Assembly (NCBI RefSeq): GCF_009905605.1
Contig: NZ_JAAAKZ010000001.1
Coordinates: 186,001 to 250,000 of the forward strand
Reading direction: 5' to 3'
Source of the DNA: Runella sp. CRIBMP
GTDB lineage: Bacteria; Bacteroidota; Bacteroidia; Cytophagales; Spirosomataceae
DNA: 64,000 nt
Position 1 is the stretch's first letter; each line of letters begins with the position of its first letter. A program made the translations under genes and the position numbers. Below, in pieces: positions 37,118 through 46,684 of the stretch. The notes under the pieces were generated by a model. It was not told where the DNA came from, did no database searches, and worked only from the letters and a program-made list of their open reading frames with translations.

Positions 37118-37165
37118 AGACTTGGAAAGTTTTATACTCATAAGAATACGAAACTTCCCAAGTCT
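37118..37165 (+). terminator. Hairpin between the crotonase and the dehydratase-like gene
   Basis: AGACTTGGAAAGTTT pairs with AAACTTCCCAAGTCT (one mismatch) around an 18-base loop. It is 85 bases before the next ATG and may stop or reduce transcription between the genes. Confidence 0.5.
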
Positions 37166-37203
37166 GTGTCTCATCTTTTTAGTACTTTAAAATTGCTGCT
37201 TTT

Positions 37204-38718
37204 ATGCCTGTTCAAACCAAAATCCAAACCTCCCAAGACTACCGCGAAAGTCTCAAAGGCCGCAAATTGAAAGTGTATTTGTTTGGGGAATTGGTTGAAG
37301 AACCTTCCGAGCACCCCATGATTCGTCCGTCGGTGAATGCCGTGGCCGAAACCTATGATTTGGCGCTTCGGGAGCCCGAATTGGCGTCGGTGATTTCACC
37401 TTTTACGGGCGAGTGCATCAATCGCTTTCTGCACATTTCGACGAGCGCCAACGATTTGGTCCTGCAAAATAAAATGCAGCGCAAACTCGGTCAAAATACG
37501 GGCACCTGCTTCCAGCGCTGCGTAGGGATGGACGCGTTCAATGCGCTGTTTTCGACAACGTTTGAAATGGACAAAAAATACAAAACAACCTATCACGAGC
37601 GGTTTGTGGACTTTTTGACTGAGATGCACCGTCGTAATTTTGTCATTGGCGGAGCCATGACCGACGTCAAAGGTGACCGCAGCAAAGCCCCGCACGAGCA
37701 AGTTGACCCTGATTTGTTTGTCCACATTACCCGCCGTACCTCCGAAGGAGTTTATATAACAGGGGCTAAAGCGCACCAAACGGGCTGTCTTAATTCGCAT
37801 TGGCTGCTGGTGATGCCGACCATGCGCTTGGGCGAACAAGACAAAGACTACGCCATTGTAGGCGCGGTACCCGTGGAGGCGCCGGGCATTACGTACATCT
37901 ACGGACGACAATCGTGCGATACGCGCAGCATGGAAGGCGGCAGCATGGATGCGGGCAATGCCAACTTTGGCGGACAGGAAGCAATGGTGATTTTTGAAGA
38001 TGTATTCATTCCTAATCCGCTGATTTTCATGGATGGGGAATATGAATTTGCGTCGATGTTGGTGGAGCGTTTTACGTGCTATCACCGTCGGAGTTATGTC
38101 TGTAAAAGTGGCGTGGGCGATGTGTTGATTGGGGCCGCAGCCAATATCGTGGAAATGAACGGAGCCGAAAAAGCGAGCCACATCAAAGATAAATTGGTGG
38201 AAATGACGCACCTCAACGAAACCATTTACGGCACGGGCATTGCGGCGTCGTACCAAGGCTATCCGACCGAATCGGGGGCGTATTTACCCGACGATGTATT
38301 GGCCAATGTCTGCAAACACCACGTGACGCGTTTCCCCTACGAGATCAGCCGTTTGGCGCAGGATTTGGCGGGTGGATTGATGGTCACGCTGCCTTCTGAG
38401 CAGGATTACAACAACCCCGAAACCCACGAACTCCTCAAAAAATACCTCAAAGGAAAGCCCAACGTACCGACCGAAGACCGTTTTCGCATGTTTCGCCTTA
38501 TCGAAAACATGACCTTGGGCCGCAATGCCGTGGGCTACCTCACCGAGTCCATGCACGGTGCCGGTTCGCCCCAAGCCCAGCGGATTCAAATTGCGCGTTT
38601 AATGCAGTTGGAATACAAAAAACGCCTGGCGAAAGTGTTGGCAGGGATTGAAGTAACTGATACAGAGGCGGTGGTGGAAGAGGCGGGGAGTTATTTTGGA
38701 CGGGTGTTTGAGATTTGA
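37204..38718 (+). CDS. 4-hydroxybutyryl-CoA dehydratase / 4-hydroxyphenylacetate hydroxylase-family protein
   Basis: 504 residues. Two-domain HpaB fold. Unlike HpaB monooxygenases it carries a cysteine-rich motif GTCFQRCVGMDAF (Cys102 and Cys106) and later YHRRSYVCKSG (His294, Cys300), which match the [4Fe-4S] ligands of the radical enzyme 4-hydroxybutyryl-CoA dehydratase (AbfD). However, His-Cys spacing is six, one less than the seven I recall in the Clostridium enzyme. It would make crotonyl-CoA, or act as vinylacetyl-CoA isomerase. Such an oxygen-sensitive enzyme in an otherwise aerobic-looking organism is unusual. Confidence 0.75.
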   Translation: MPVQTKIQTSQDYRESLKGRKLKVYLFGELVEEPSEHPMIRPSVNAVAETYDLALREPELASVISPFTGECINRFLHISTSANDLVLQNKMQRKLGQNTGTCFQRCVGMDAFNALFSTTFEMDKKYKTTYHERFVDFLTEMHRRNFVIGGAMTDVKGDRSKAPHEQVDPDLFVHITRRTSEGVYITGAKAHQTGCLNSHWLLVMPTMRLGEQDKDYAIVGAVPVEAPGITYIYGRQSCDTRSMEGGSMDAGNANFGGQEAMVIFEDVFIPNPLIFMDGEYEFASMLVERFTCYHRRSYVCKSGVGDVLIGAAANIVEMNGAEKASHIKDKLVEMTHLNETIYGTGIAASYQGYPTESGAYLPDDVLANVCKHHVTRFPYEISRLAQDLAGGLMVTLPSEQDYNNPETHELLKKYLKGKPNVPTEDRFRMFRLIENMTLGRNAVGYLTESMHGAGSPQAQRIQIARLMQLEYKKRLAKVLAGIEVTDTEAVVEEAGSYFGRVFEI

Positions 38719-38899
38719 AGGTAAAAGGTTTCCCCGCAGATGTTCACAGATTTGGTTGTGCTGATATTCGCAGAATAAAAAAATCAGCGAATATAATTAG
38801 GACTTATCTGTTAATTTAAGCCTTGTTCTACACAGACTCACTCAAACGATTTTAGGTCTTCGAGGATGCAGACCAATGTGTTGAGAGTTTCAGTATATC

Positions 38900-39442
38900 C
38901 TAAATTTTAGAAATAGGAGACTGAAAAGCAGCACTTACCCGGATTGTATCCGTCAGACTCCTGAAATCCTTTTCAGTAACTACAAATGACAAGCTGAAGG
39001 AGCCTTCTACGGTATTGGCAACGGTATCTATTTTTGAAATAATGATTTCATTGCGCTCATTTTTTCCTTCAAAAATATCGTATCTGCTGACCGCCTCGTC
39101 AAAATCTAGCCAAATAACTGATCCCTCAACTTGGTTGCAATTTCTGGGAAATATCTTTTTTACAACTGTATACCGTCCCGTAACGGTAGGGATATGAACT
39201 ATACTCATTTCTTCCTTAAAGGGGAAAGAAGCTATATCCGCATAAATGTAAAGCTCAAATCTGTCTTTTTTGGGGAGACAGTAATTCAAATAATAAGTGT
39301 TCAGTCTGGGATTTGGCCAAACTTTTCCGTTATGTCGGCCGGTCATTTTTCTGGGAAACTGCGGGTCTGTTTTATTTTGATCACATCCTCCTACAAGATA
39401 TACAGCACCCAATACGAAAATCAGCAACCTCAGGCTTTTCAT
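38900..39442 (-). CDS. Hypothetical lipoprotein
   Basis: 180 residues with a lipoprotein signal (LRLLIFVLGAVYLVGGCDQ, lipobox VGGC). The mature protein is beta-rich (TVVKKIFPRNCNQVEGSVIWLDFDE) with no domain I recognise. It stands alone, between 181 bases of non-coding sequence and a 155-base gap. The first gap holds the AbfD-like stop and short repeats of no clear meaning. Confidence 0.7.
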   Translation of the reverse strand: MKSLRLLIFVLGAVYLVGGCDQNKTDPQFPRKMTGRHNGKVWPNPRLNTYYLNYCLPKKDRFELYIYADIASFPFKEEMSIVHIPTVTGRYTVVKKIFPRNCNQVEGSVIWLDFDEAVSRYDIFEGKNERNEIIISKIDTVANTVEGSFSLSFVVTEKDFRSLTDTIRVSAAFQSPISKI

Positions 39443-39597
39443 ATTTTCAGATATAATGTTTCTTAGTTTTGAAAGGGACTTTAAACTTTATCTAAAAAAT
39501 AGGGATTAATGATTAACGGATGTTAGTTTTTGCCCCCCAAAGGCTTACTTAAACGATATTTAATCTGTTGGGATAATGAAAATCAGGAATTAAAATC

Positions 39598-41277
39598 TCA
39601 CCACTCCAAAGTCACCAAACCCACTCCCTGTCGAGGCAACGTAGTTGAAAAAATTAATTGCCCGTCTTTCACGGTTTGGCGCTTGGACTCGCCGTAACGG
39701 GCAAGTTGTCCCGCTTTTTCTAGTTCGGTGATTTGTTCCGCCGTGGGGTTGGTGGGGGAGCCCATTTTTTTCCACACTTCGTAGCTGTTGCTGTGCTCAT
39801 TGTCGATGCGGTAGTGCGTGATGTTGACTTTTTTAGCCGGAATGTTCTTGAGGGTTATGTCGATTGTGGCTGTCGTGCCCGCGACATCATCGTCGTGGTA
39901 ATTCCAAAGCATCACGGCCGCCGTGCCTTCGTCTTTGGTGCCCAATCCGCCGATGTCGGGAGTGGCGCGGCGAATGCTGGAATCCCGTACCGTCAGCGTG
40001 GGGTACATCAAGTTTCCTTTGACGTCCACGCGTTTTCCGTTCATCATCCCAAACATTCTGAATACGTTCAACACGGGTTTGTCCACGCCGTTGGTGGCCA
40101 GATCCCGAAATCCGTAGAACCAAGGTTGGTCTTCAAACTCAAACGACCACGAAACCGCGCCTTTGAAATTGACTTGGTGCAGATCAGCCAATGCGTATTT
40201 TCGCGCAAACGAAGCCGCCGTGTAGCTCGAATACATGGTACCGTTGCGGTAAGCATTTTGCGGATCGGTTTTCATGCCGCAGGCCGCGCAGCCCTCAGGG
40301 TCAGACTCTCCGATGATGATGGGTATGTTTTTGAGTTGCGGAAACGACGCCACGATCTCAAATCCCGTTGAAATATCCCGCAGCTGCGTGCCCATGTTCA
40401 TCTGTACGTGCCCGTTCACGAGTTTGGGCGCGCCTTTGGCGTGAAAAGCCACAAAATCCAGGGGCGTGCCGATTTTGCCCGTCACGTAGTTGGTGTCTTG
40501 GGTGCAGTGTTTCAAAAAGGTTTTCAGGAAATTACCCCCTCTGCGTCCTGCCGGGCCGGTCACGTGTGGGCCACCGATTTTGGCCGTGGGCAGTGCGCGT
40601 CGCACAGCGTCAGCAGAGTAATCGTACAGTTTGCAATATTCCTGTACTGTGCCTCCCCAATAAGGGCTGTCGGGTTCGTTCCACAATTCCCAATACCAGC
40701 TTTCCACTTCTTTTTGCCCATACCGCGCTACAGAATGTTTGACCCATTGGTAGACCAATTCGGCCCATTTTTTATAGTCTTTGGGCGGGTAGGTCCAGCC
40801 GGTAAATATCGTTGTATACGATTGTCCGGGAACAAAATGATGTCGATAAGGCTCGGGTTTGGTGGAAAGGGCTTCGGGCATGAAGCCAATCTGGGCGAGC
40901 GGTTTCATGCCGCGCTCAATGTAAGTATCGAATATTTTATCCACAATGGTCCAATCATATATCGGATTGCCCTGCGCGTCTTCGGTATAAGCATTGGTCG
41001 AACCCCATTTCAGCGCGGGAGTTCCGTCGCCAGTGGTGAGCAGGTTGTGGGCGCGTACGTATACTGGTACGGGGCTGAGAGCGGCGATTTCGGTCAACAA
41101 TTTTTTGCCGTCTTTCATGTAGGTATAATTCGGCTCGTCGTAGCCAAACCACGCCCAGGCGGGTTGCATGGGGCCGATTTCTTTGCTGAAATCAACGGTG
41201 AGGGTGGCTTTTTGTCCCCAACCACTTATGCAGCAAAACCACAAAATCAAAATTCTGGCGAAGGGTATGTTTTTCAT
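39598..41277 (-). CDS. Secreted glycoside hydrolase, GH39-like
   Basis: 559 residues from the ATG at 41277 (an earlier ATG at 41319 puts 14 residues before the signal KNIPFARILILWFCCISGWGQ). A TIM barrel follows with the acid/base in WYWELWNEPDSPYW and a candidate nucleophile in IPIIIGESDPEGCAACG. A beta-rich C-terminal domain follows (TATIDITLKNIPAKKVNITHYR). This is the pattern of GH39 beta-xylosidases/iduronidases and related Bacteroidota hydrolases. The insertion PEGCAACG is unusual. No PUL neighbours. Confidence 0.75.
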   Translation of the reverse strand: MKNIPFARILILWFCCISGWGQKATLTVDFSKEIGPMQPAWAWFGYDEPNYTYMKDGKKLLTEIAALSPVPVYVRAHNLLTTGDGTPALKWGSTNAYTEDAQGNPIYDWTIVDKIFDTYIERGMKPLAQIGFMPEALSTKPEPYRHHFVPGQSYTTIFTGWTYPPKDYKKWAELVYQWVKHSVARYGQKEVESWYWELWNEPDSPYWGGTVQEYCKLYDYSADAVRRALPTAKIGGPHVTGPAGRRGGNFLKTFLKHCTQDTNYVTGKIGTPLDFVAFHAKGAPKLVNGHVQMNMGTQLRDISTGFEIVASFPQLKNIPIIIGESDPEGCAACGMKTDPQNAYRNGTMYSSYTAASFARKYALADLHQVNFKGAVSWSFEFEDQPWFYGFRDLATNGVDKPVLNVFRMFGMMNGKRVDVKGNLMYPTLTVRDSSIRRATPDIGGLGTKDEGTAAVMLWNYHDDDVAGTTATIDITLKNIPAKKVNITHYRIDNEHSNSYEVWKKMGSPTNPTAEQITELEKAGQLARYGESKRQTVKDGQLIFSTTLPRQGVGLVTLEW

Positions 41278-41427
41278 TTTTTTTAGTATTACTGAAGAGA
41301 GAACGTAATGACGGCTCAACTAAGGCTTTTTGCCACTTTATTTATTAATAAGCAGGATTGAATAAACTTTACTTCCTGAATTTTGTTTTTCCAAGAAAAG
41401 AAGGCAACAAGCGGCCTCTTTTTTGAC

Positions 41428-41435
41428 TATTTTTG
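41428..41435 (+). promoter_or_regulatory. Candidate -7 element of gcvP
   Basis: TATTTTTG, 38 bases before the ATG at 41473; no clear -33. It excludes the earlier ATG at 41383. Confidence 0.45.
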
Positions 41436-41472
41436 CGAAAATTTACACTCACATACCGCTCTGATAAATCGG

Positions 41473-44358
41473 ATGAAAATCAGTCTTCACCAACAAGAAT
41501 CCTTCGAGCGCCGTCACCACGGCCAAAGTCCCAAAGATTTACAGGAAATGCTGAAAACGGTCGGCGTAGCTACGCTCGACGAGTTGATAGAGCAAACGGT
41601 GCCGGCGGCTATCCGTCTGGCCCAACCGTTAAACTTACCCGCCCCGAAGTCAGAATCTGACTTTTTGAACGATTTGAAAAAAGTAGCGCGTCAAAACCGC
41701 ATTTTTCAATCTTACATCGGAACAGGTTATTACGATACCCATGTACCCAATGTGATTTTACGGAATATTCTGGAAAATCCTGCTTGGTACACGGCGTATA
41801 CACCTTACCAAGCCGAAATCGCGCAGGGACGTTTGGAGATGTTGCTCAACTTCCAAACGGCGGTCATTGATTTGACGGGCATGGAAATCGCTAATGCCTC
41901 TTTGTTGGATGAAGCCACCGCTGCTGCCGAAGCCATGACGATGCTCCACAGCCTTCGCCCTGCGGCCAAGAAAAAAGCGGAAACGTTCTTTGTGTCGGAC
42001 CGTTGTCATCCACAAACCATTGATTTGATCTATACCCGTGCTACTCCATTGAATATCAACGTAGTAGTGGGCGACCATACCAAGGTAGATTTGACCGACC
42101 CTGCCATTTATGGAGTGTTGGTGCAATATCCTGCTACCGACGGTGAAGTCATTGATTATACCGATTTTATCGCTGCTGCGCACGAACTGAATATTTTTGT
42201 GGCCGTTGCCGCTGATTTATTAAGCCTTACTTTGCTAAAAGCACCCGGTGAAATGGGCGCCGATGTAGTCGTAGGTTCGGCCCAGCGTTTTGGGGTTCCG
42301 ATGGGCTACGGTGGCCCGCACGCAGCTTTTTTTGCAACAAAAGATGCCTTTAAGCGTCAGATTCCAGGCCGTATTATTGGTGTGTCTATTGATGCCGAAG
42401 GAAATCGGGCGCTACGTATGGCGCTCCAAACGCGCGAGCAACATATTCGTCGCGAAAAAGCGACTTCCAATATTTGTACCGCTCAAGTGTTACTTTCGGT
42501 CATGGCGGCGGCTTACGCTGTCTATCACGGACCCGAAGGTTTGAAAGCGATTGCTTCTAAAATTCACGGATTGACCAAAGCCTTTGCCGATTCGGTGTCG
42601 CACATGGGCTATGAAGTGTTGACCCAAAACTATTTTGATACCGTTACGGTAAAGGTGCACAATGCCGACAACTTGCGCGAAGAAGCTGAAAAACGTTGGA
42701 TTAACTTACGTTACAGCGCAAATGGGCACGTAGGTGTGTCGTTTGATGAAGTAAAGTCATTCAGTGATTTGATTGCTATCTTGGATTTGTTCGCCACGGC
42801 TTCAGGCGAAGGCGTGGAGATGACGGTTCCGAGCGAAGTGGACGTAATTTTCCCCGAGAATTTGGCCCGTCAGTCGGATTATTTGACGCATCCCGTCTTC
42901 GGCACGTACCATACCGAGCACGATATGCTTCGTTATTTGAAGTCGTTGGAAAGCAAAGATTTATCGTTGGTTCATTCCATGATTTCGTTGGGAAGTTGTA
43001 CAATGAAACTCAACGCTACGGCCGAGATGATTCCCGTTACGTGGCCTGAGTTCGGTAAGATGCACCCTTTTGCCCCCGTAAATCAAACGGCGGGTTACCA
43101 ATTGTTGTTCAAACATTTGAACGATTGGCTGTGCGAAATCACGGGCTTCGCGGCCATGTCGCTGCAACCCAACTCGGGTGCGCAGGGCGAGTACGCAGGC
43201 TTGATGGTGATTCGGGCGTATCACGAGGCGCGCGGCGACAGCCACCGCAACGTGGCCTTGATTCCGTCGTCGGCGCACGGTACCAACCCAGCTTCGGCCG
43301 TGATGGCAGGTATGAAAGTGGTGGTGACCAAATGCGACGAACGCGGAAACATCGACGTAGCTGACCTCAAAGCCAAAGCCGAGCAGTACAGCAACGAGTT
43401 GGCGTGTTTGATGGTGACTTATCCTTCGACTCACGGCGTATTTGAAGAAAGTATCATTGAAATTTGCCAAGTTATCCACAATCACGGTGGACAAGTATAC
43501 ATGGACGGGGCAAACATGAACGCACAGGTAGGCTTGACCAGCCCTGCCACGATTGGCGCAGATGTTTGTCACCTCAACTTGCACAAAACCTTCTGTATTC
43601 CTCACGGCGGCGGTGGTCCGGGTATGGGGCCCATCGGCGTAGCGGCGCATTTAGTGCCGTATTTGCCGGGACACGTGAATCTTTCTGATTCGACCGATAA
43701 AGTTCATGGTGCCGTTTCTGCCGCTCCTTATGGCTCGGCCAGCATCCTGACCATCTCGCATGCCTACATCGCTATGATGGGGGCAGAAGGAGTTACCAAT
43801 GCTACAAAAATGGCGATTTTGAACGCCAACTACATCAAACAGCGTTTGGCCGGTGACGGTCAGTTTGAAATCCTGTATACAGGGGCAAACGGTCGTTGTG
43901 CGCACGAAATGATCGTAGATTGTCGCCCATTCAAAGCGGCGGGTATTGAAGCGGAGGATTTGGCCAAGCGCTTGATGGACTACGGATTCCACGCGCCAAC
44001 CTTGTCGTTCCCGGTAGCGGGTACGCTAATGATTGAACCAACAGAATCGGAGTCAAAAGCAGAATTGGATCGTTTTTGCGATGCGCTGTTAAGCATCCGT
44101 GCCGAAATCCGCGAAGTAGAAGAAGGTATTGCCGATAAAGCCGATAACGTTCTGAAAAATGCCCCTCACACGGCACGCGTGGTATTGACCGAAAATTGGG
44201 AGCGCCCTTACACTCGCGAGAGAGCGGCTTTCCCGTTACCTCATTTGCGTTTCAATAAGTTTTGGCCAAGCGTAAGCCGCATTGATTCAGCCTATGGTGA
44301 CCGTCATTTGGTGTGCGCATGTGTGCCAGTTGAAGAATACGCGCAGGCAGAAGCATAA
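41473..44358 (+). CDS. gcvP: Glycine dehydrogenase (decarboxylating), P-protein
   Basis: 961 residues from the ATG at 41473; the 30 residues before it lie on the promoter. The P-protein of the glycine cleavage system takes the CO2 from glycine with PLP. The N-terminal half ([32 protein letters not shown]) and the C-terminal half (MKLNATAEM) are the two repeats; the PLP Lys is in [21 protein letters not shown] (Lys705). The fused, long form is normal for Bacteroidota. gcvT and gcvH are not next to it. Terminator at 44406-44441. Confidence 0.97.
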   Translation: MKISLHQQESFERRHHGQSPKDLQEMLKTVGVATLDELIEQTVPAAIRLAQPLNLPAPKSESDFLNDLKKVARQNRIFQSYIGTGYYDTHVPNVILRNILENPAWYTAYTPYQAEIAQGRLEMLLNFQTAVIDLTGMEIANASLLDEATAAAEAMTMLHSLRPAAKKKAETFFVSDRCHPQTIDLIYTRATPLNINVVVGDHTKVDLTDPAIYGVLVQYPATDGEVIDYTDFIAAAHELNIFVAVAADLLSLTLLKAPGEMGADVVVGSAQRFGVPMGYGGPHAAFFATKDAFKRQIPGRIIGVSIDAEGNRALRMALQTREQHIRREKATSNICTAQVLLSVMAAAYAVYHGPEGLKAIASKIHGLTKAFADSVSHMGYEVLTQNYFDTVTVKVHNADNLREEAEKRWINLRYSANGHVGVSFDEVKSFSDLIAILDLFATASGEGVEMTVPSEVDVIFPENLARQSDYLTHPVFGTYHTEHDMLRYLKSLESKDLSLVHSMISLGSCTMKLNATAEMIPVTWPEFGKMHPFAPVNQTAGYQLLFKHLNDWLCEITGFAAMSLQPNSGAQGEYAGLMVIRAYHEARGDSHRNVALIPSSAHGTNPASAVMAGMKVVVTKCDERGNIDVADLKAKAEQYSNELACLMVTYPSTHGVFEESIIEICQVIHNHGGQVYMDGANMNAQVGLTSPATIGADVCHLNLHKTFCIPHGGGGPGMGPIGVAAHLVPYLPGHVNLSDSTDKVHGAVSAAPYGSASILTISHAYIAMMGAEGVTNATKMAILNANYIKQRLAGDGQFEILYTGANGRCAHEMIVDCRPFKAAGIEAEDLAKRLMDYGFHAPTLSFPVAGTLMIEPTESESKAELDRFCDALLSIRAEIREVEEGIADKADNVLKNAPHTARVVLTENWERPYTRERAAFPLPHLRFNKFWPSVSRIDSAYGDRHLVCACVPVEEYAQAEA

Positions 44359-44405
44359 TCAAATAAAACCAGATTTTTGGTTGTTGATAACTGACACCAA
44401 TTAAT

Positions 44406-44441
44406 AAATCCCTCGGTTGCTTTGGCGGTCGGGGGATTTTT
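44406..44441 (+). terminator. Terminator of gcvP
   Basis: AAATCCCTCG pairs with CGGGGGATTT (one G-T pair) over a 14-base loop, then T residues. Confidence 0.65.
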
Positions 44442-44539
44442 ATTGAAAATGACAAAAAGCATTTTTTGGGGATGTTGTTGGTCATAAAGTATTTGGCGGG
44501 AAATGGTGAATATTGAACATCACAAAAAACAATTTCCCA

Positions 44540-44956
44540 ATGAAAAGAAGAGAACCAGTTTCGCACATCATGACCAAAAACGTGTTTACCGTAAAAGTAA
44601 CCGACGATTTACACGAAGTAATTGAATTAGTTAAAAAGAATCACATTCGTCACTTGCCCGTTTTGGACGGGACAGAAGTGGTAGGAATCATAAGTAGCAC
44701 GGACATTAATCGGCTAACATTCAGTTCGTTGTTTGAGAATCAGGAGGGGGCCGACGAAGCCATTTTAGAAATGCTTTCCATTCAACAGGTAATGACCCAA
44801 AAGCCGCGTACGGTAGAGGCTTCTCTGAGCATCAGAGAAGTGGCCGAAATCCTTACGACCGAAGAATACCACGCTTTACCAGTGGTTGAAAATGGTCATT
44901 TGGCGGGCATTGTGACCACCACCGACGTGATAAAATATATGCTGGAACAATACTAG
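44540..44956 (+). CDS. CBS-domain protein
   Basis: 138 residues from the ATG at 44540 (a TTG at 44513 is not needed). Two CBS motifs in tandem: HIMTKNVFTVKVTDDLHEVI..HLPVLDGTEVVGIISSTDI and QVMTQKPRTVEASLSIREVA..YHALPVVENGHLAGIVTTTDV. The pair forms a Bateman module that binds adenosine nucleotides and regulates a partner protein; the partner is unknown. Followed by a terminator at 44975-45016. Confidence 0.9.
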   Translation: MKRREPVSHIMTKNVFTVKVTDDLHEVIELVKKNHIRHLPVLDGTEVVGIISSTDINRLTFSSLFENQEGADEAILEMLSIQQVMTQKPRTVEASLSIREVAEILTTEEYHALPVVENGHLAGIVTTTDVIKYMLEQY

Positions 44957-44974
44957 CTTTTAAAACAATCTACC

Positions 44975-45016
44975 AAACGGCGTGGTTTGTAGCAATACAA
45001 ATACGCCGTTTTTTTT
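44975..45016 (+). terminator. Terminator of the CBS gene
   Basis: AAACGGCGT and ACGCCGTTT with a 19-base loop, then a T run that ends at the ATG of the photolyase gene. Confidence 0.75.
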
Positions 45017-46327
45017 ATGCATACTCCTCTTACGCTTTTTTGGTTTCGTCGCGATTTGCGCTTACACGACAATGCAGGATTGTATCACGCGCTCAAGTCA
45101 GGCAATCCAGTTTTGCCCGTGTTTATTTTTGATACCGAGATTTTGGACCAATTGGAGGACAAAAAAGACCGTCGGGTAGAGTTTATTCATCTGGCCATTC
45201 ATGAACTTCAAACGCAATTAACGCAACTCGGCAGTACACTCATTGTAAAATACGGCAAGCCCTCAGAAGTATGGCAGCAGCTTTCGGACGAATACTACAT
45301 CGCTGAAGTGCATACTAATCACGATTACGAACCCTACGCCCTTGCCCGCGACAAAGCAATCGGTGAGTTTTTGAACAGTCGAGGGACGGCTTTTTATACC
45401 CACAAAGACCAGTGTATATTTGAAAAAAGCGAAGTGCTAAGCGGCGCGGGAACGCCTTATACTGTTTTTACGCCTTATAGTCGCAAGTGGAAAGAAACCG
45501 TCAACGATTTTTATCTGCGCTCGTACCCGACTGAGGCGTATTTTGAGGCGTTTCTCAAAACAAAACCATTGGAGATTCCCTCGCTCGAACGCATGGGATT
45601 TGAACCGACGGGCCAACCGTTTCCGTCGAAAACGGTGCGAAATGAGCTCATTGAGCACTACAAAGAACGTCGGGATATACCGTCGATTCCGGGCACTTCA
45701 CGCTTGAGTGTACACTTGCGGTTCGGAACTATTTCGATTCGAGAATTGGCCCGTAAAGCCCAAACGTTGAACGAAACCTTTCTGAACGAACTGATTTGGC
45801 GGGATTTTTACATGCAGATTCTCTGGCATTTTCCGCACGTAGGGCAGGGCAGAGCCTTCCGACCCGAGTATGATAAAATTGAATGGCGACACGATGATGC
45901 CCAATTTCAGGCGTGGTGCGAAGGCCGCACGGGCTACCCGATTGTGGATGCGGGTATGCGCGAACTAAACGTCACGGGTTTTATGCACAACCGCGTCCGG
46001 ATGGTAGTGGCGAGCTTTCTGACCAAACATTTGCTCATTGACTGGCGTTGGGGCGAAGCCTATTTTGCCCAAAAACTATTGGATTATGATATGTCGGCCA
46101 ACAACGGCGGCTGGCAGTGGGCGTCGGGCTCGGGAACAGATGCGGCGCCTTATTTCCGGATTTTTAACCCCACTTCTCAAACCCAAAAGTTTGACCCACA
46201 GCTTGTTTATATTAAAAAATGGGTTCCTGAAATCAATAGTTTTGAGTACCCCCGCCCCATCGTCGATCATGCGTTTGCGCGGGAGCGGTGCTTGAAAGTG
46301 TATCAGAAGGCGTTGAAAGGCATATAA
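45017..46327 (+). CDS. phr: Deoxyribodipyrimidine photolyase (cryptochrome/photolyase family)
   Basis: 436 residues. FAD-dependent, light-driven repair of UV dimers in DNA. The N-terminal antenna domain starts TLFWFRRDLRLHDNAGLY; the FAD domain shows TSRLSVHLRFGTISIREL, LIWRDFYMQILWHFP and DAGMRELNVTGFMHNRVRMVVASFLTKHLLIDWRWGE, and WQWASGSGTDAAPYFRIFNP. This is class I CPD photolyase-like. A terminator directly precedes its ATG, so its promoter must lie in or before that hairpin. Confidence 0.95.
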   Translation: MHTPLTLFWFRRDLRLHDNAGLYHALKSGNPVLPVFIFDTEILDQLEDKKDRRVEFIHLAIHELQTQLTQLGSTLIVKYGKPSEVWQQLSDEYYIAEVHTNHDYEPYALARDKAIGEFLNSRGTAFYTHKDQCIFEKSEVLSGAGTPYTVFTPYSRKWKETVNDFYLRSYPTEAYFEAFLKTKPLEIPSLERMGFEPTGQPFPSKTVRNELIEHYKERRDIPSIPGTSRLSVHLRFGTISIRELARKAQTLNETFLNELIWRDFYMQILWHFPHVGQGRAFRPEYDKIEWRHDDAQFQAWCEGRTGYPIVDAGMRELNVTGFMHNRVRMVVASFLTKHLLIDWRWGEAYFAQKLLDYDMSANNGGWQWASGSGTDAAPYFRIFNPTSQTQKFDPQLVYIKKWVPEINSFEYPRPIVDHAFARERCLKVYQKALKGI

Positions 46328-46378
46328 TTGTTTTGTCGTTCTGTTTGTTTAAATTGCATAAGCAAACCGATTAAAAGA

Positions 46379-46684
46379 ATGAAACTCAAGGATATTATTA
46401 CGATTGACCCGGAAACATTGGGCGGCACGCCTGTTTTCACGGGAACGCGTGTGCCGGTGTGGTCGTTGTTTGTACATTTAGAAAAAGGAGTATCACTGGA
46501 AGAGTTTTTGGATGACTTTCCGACCGTGAAGCATGAATATGCGGTTGCTTTATTGGAAATAGTACAGCAGACGTTTTCTTCCGAAAAGACATCCGTCAGT
46601 TATATGAAAGTGCTGCTTGATGAAAATGTGCCTCGTAAAAACCCCCTTCACTTCAACAGCCGCGCTTCCAGTTCTCCTTTATAA
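46379..46684 (+). pseudogene. DUF433 antitoxin fused to a truncated DUF5615 toxin start
   Basis: The DUF433 protein starts at 46379 (KLKDIITIDPETLGGTPVF..RVPVWSLFVHLEKGVSLEEF) and continues in frame past its normal end to ATGAAAGTGCTGCTTGATGA at 46604. That ATG and the residues MKVLLDENVPRK are the N-terminal PIN-like beginning of the partner toxin DUF5615. The toxin breaks off about 12 residues later, close to the stop of the convergent LytTR gene at 46648, so only a fragment of the toxin remains. DUF433 and DUF5615 form a common toxin-antitoxin pair; here the toxin is lost. Confidence 0.8.

Noticed and set aside
37396-38256. Long minus-strand reading frame inside the AbfD homologue (286 residues)
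   Set aside because: Shadow of the real gene on the other strand; no start signal and no domain.
38719-38899. Possible RNA gene or mobile remnant in the 181-base gap
   Set aside because: No tRNA-like or other fold found; only repeats such as CGCAGATG and TTCACAGATT, common filler.
40408-41286. Plus-strand frame of 292 residues inside the GH39-like gene
   Set aside because: Shadow frame; the minus-strand protein has a signal peptide and catalytic motifs.
42961-43650. Long minus-strand frame inside gcvP (229 residues)
   Set aside because: Antisense to a highly conserved region; composition of His/Arg/Val typical of shadow frames.
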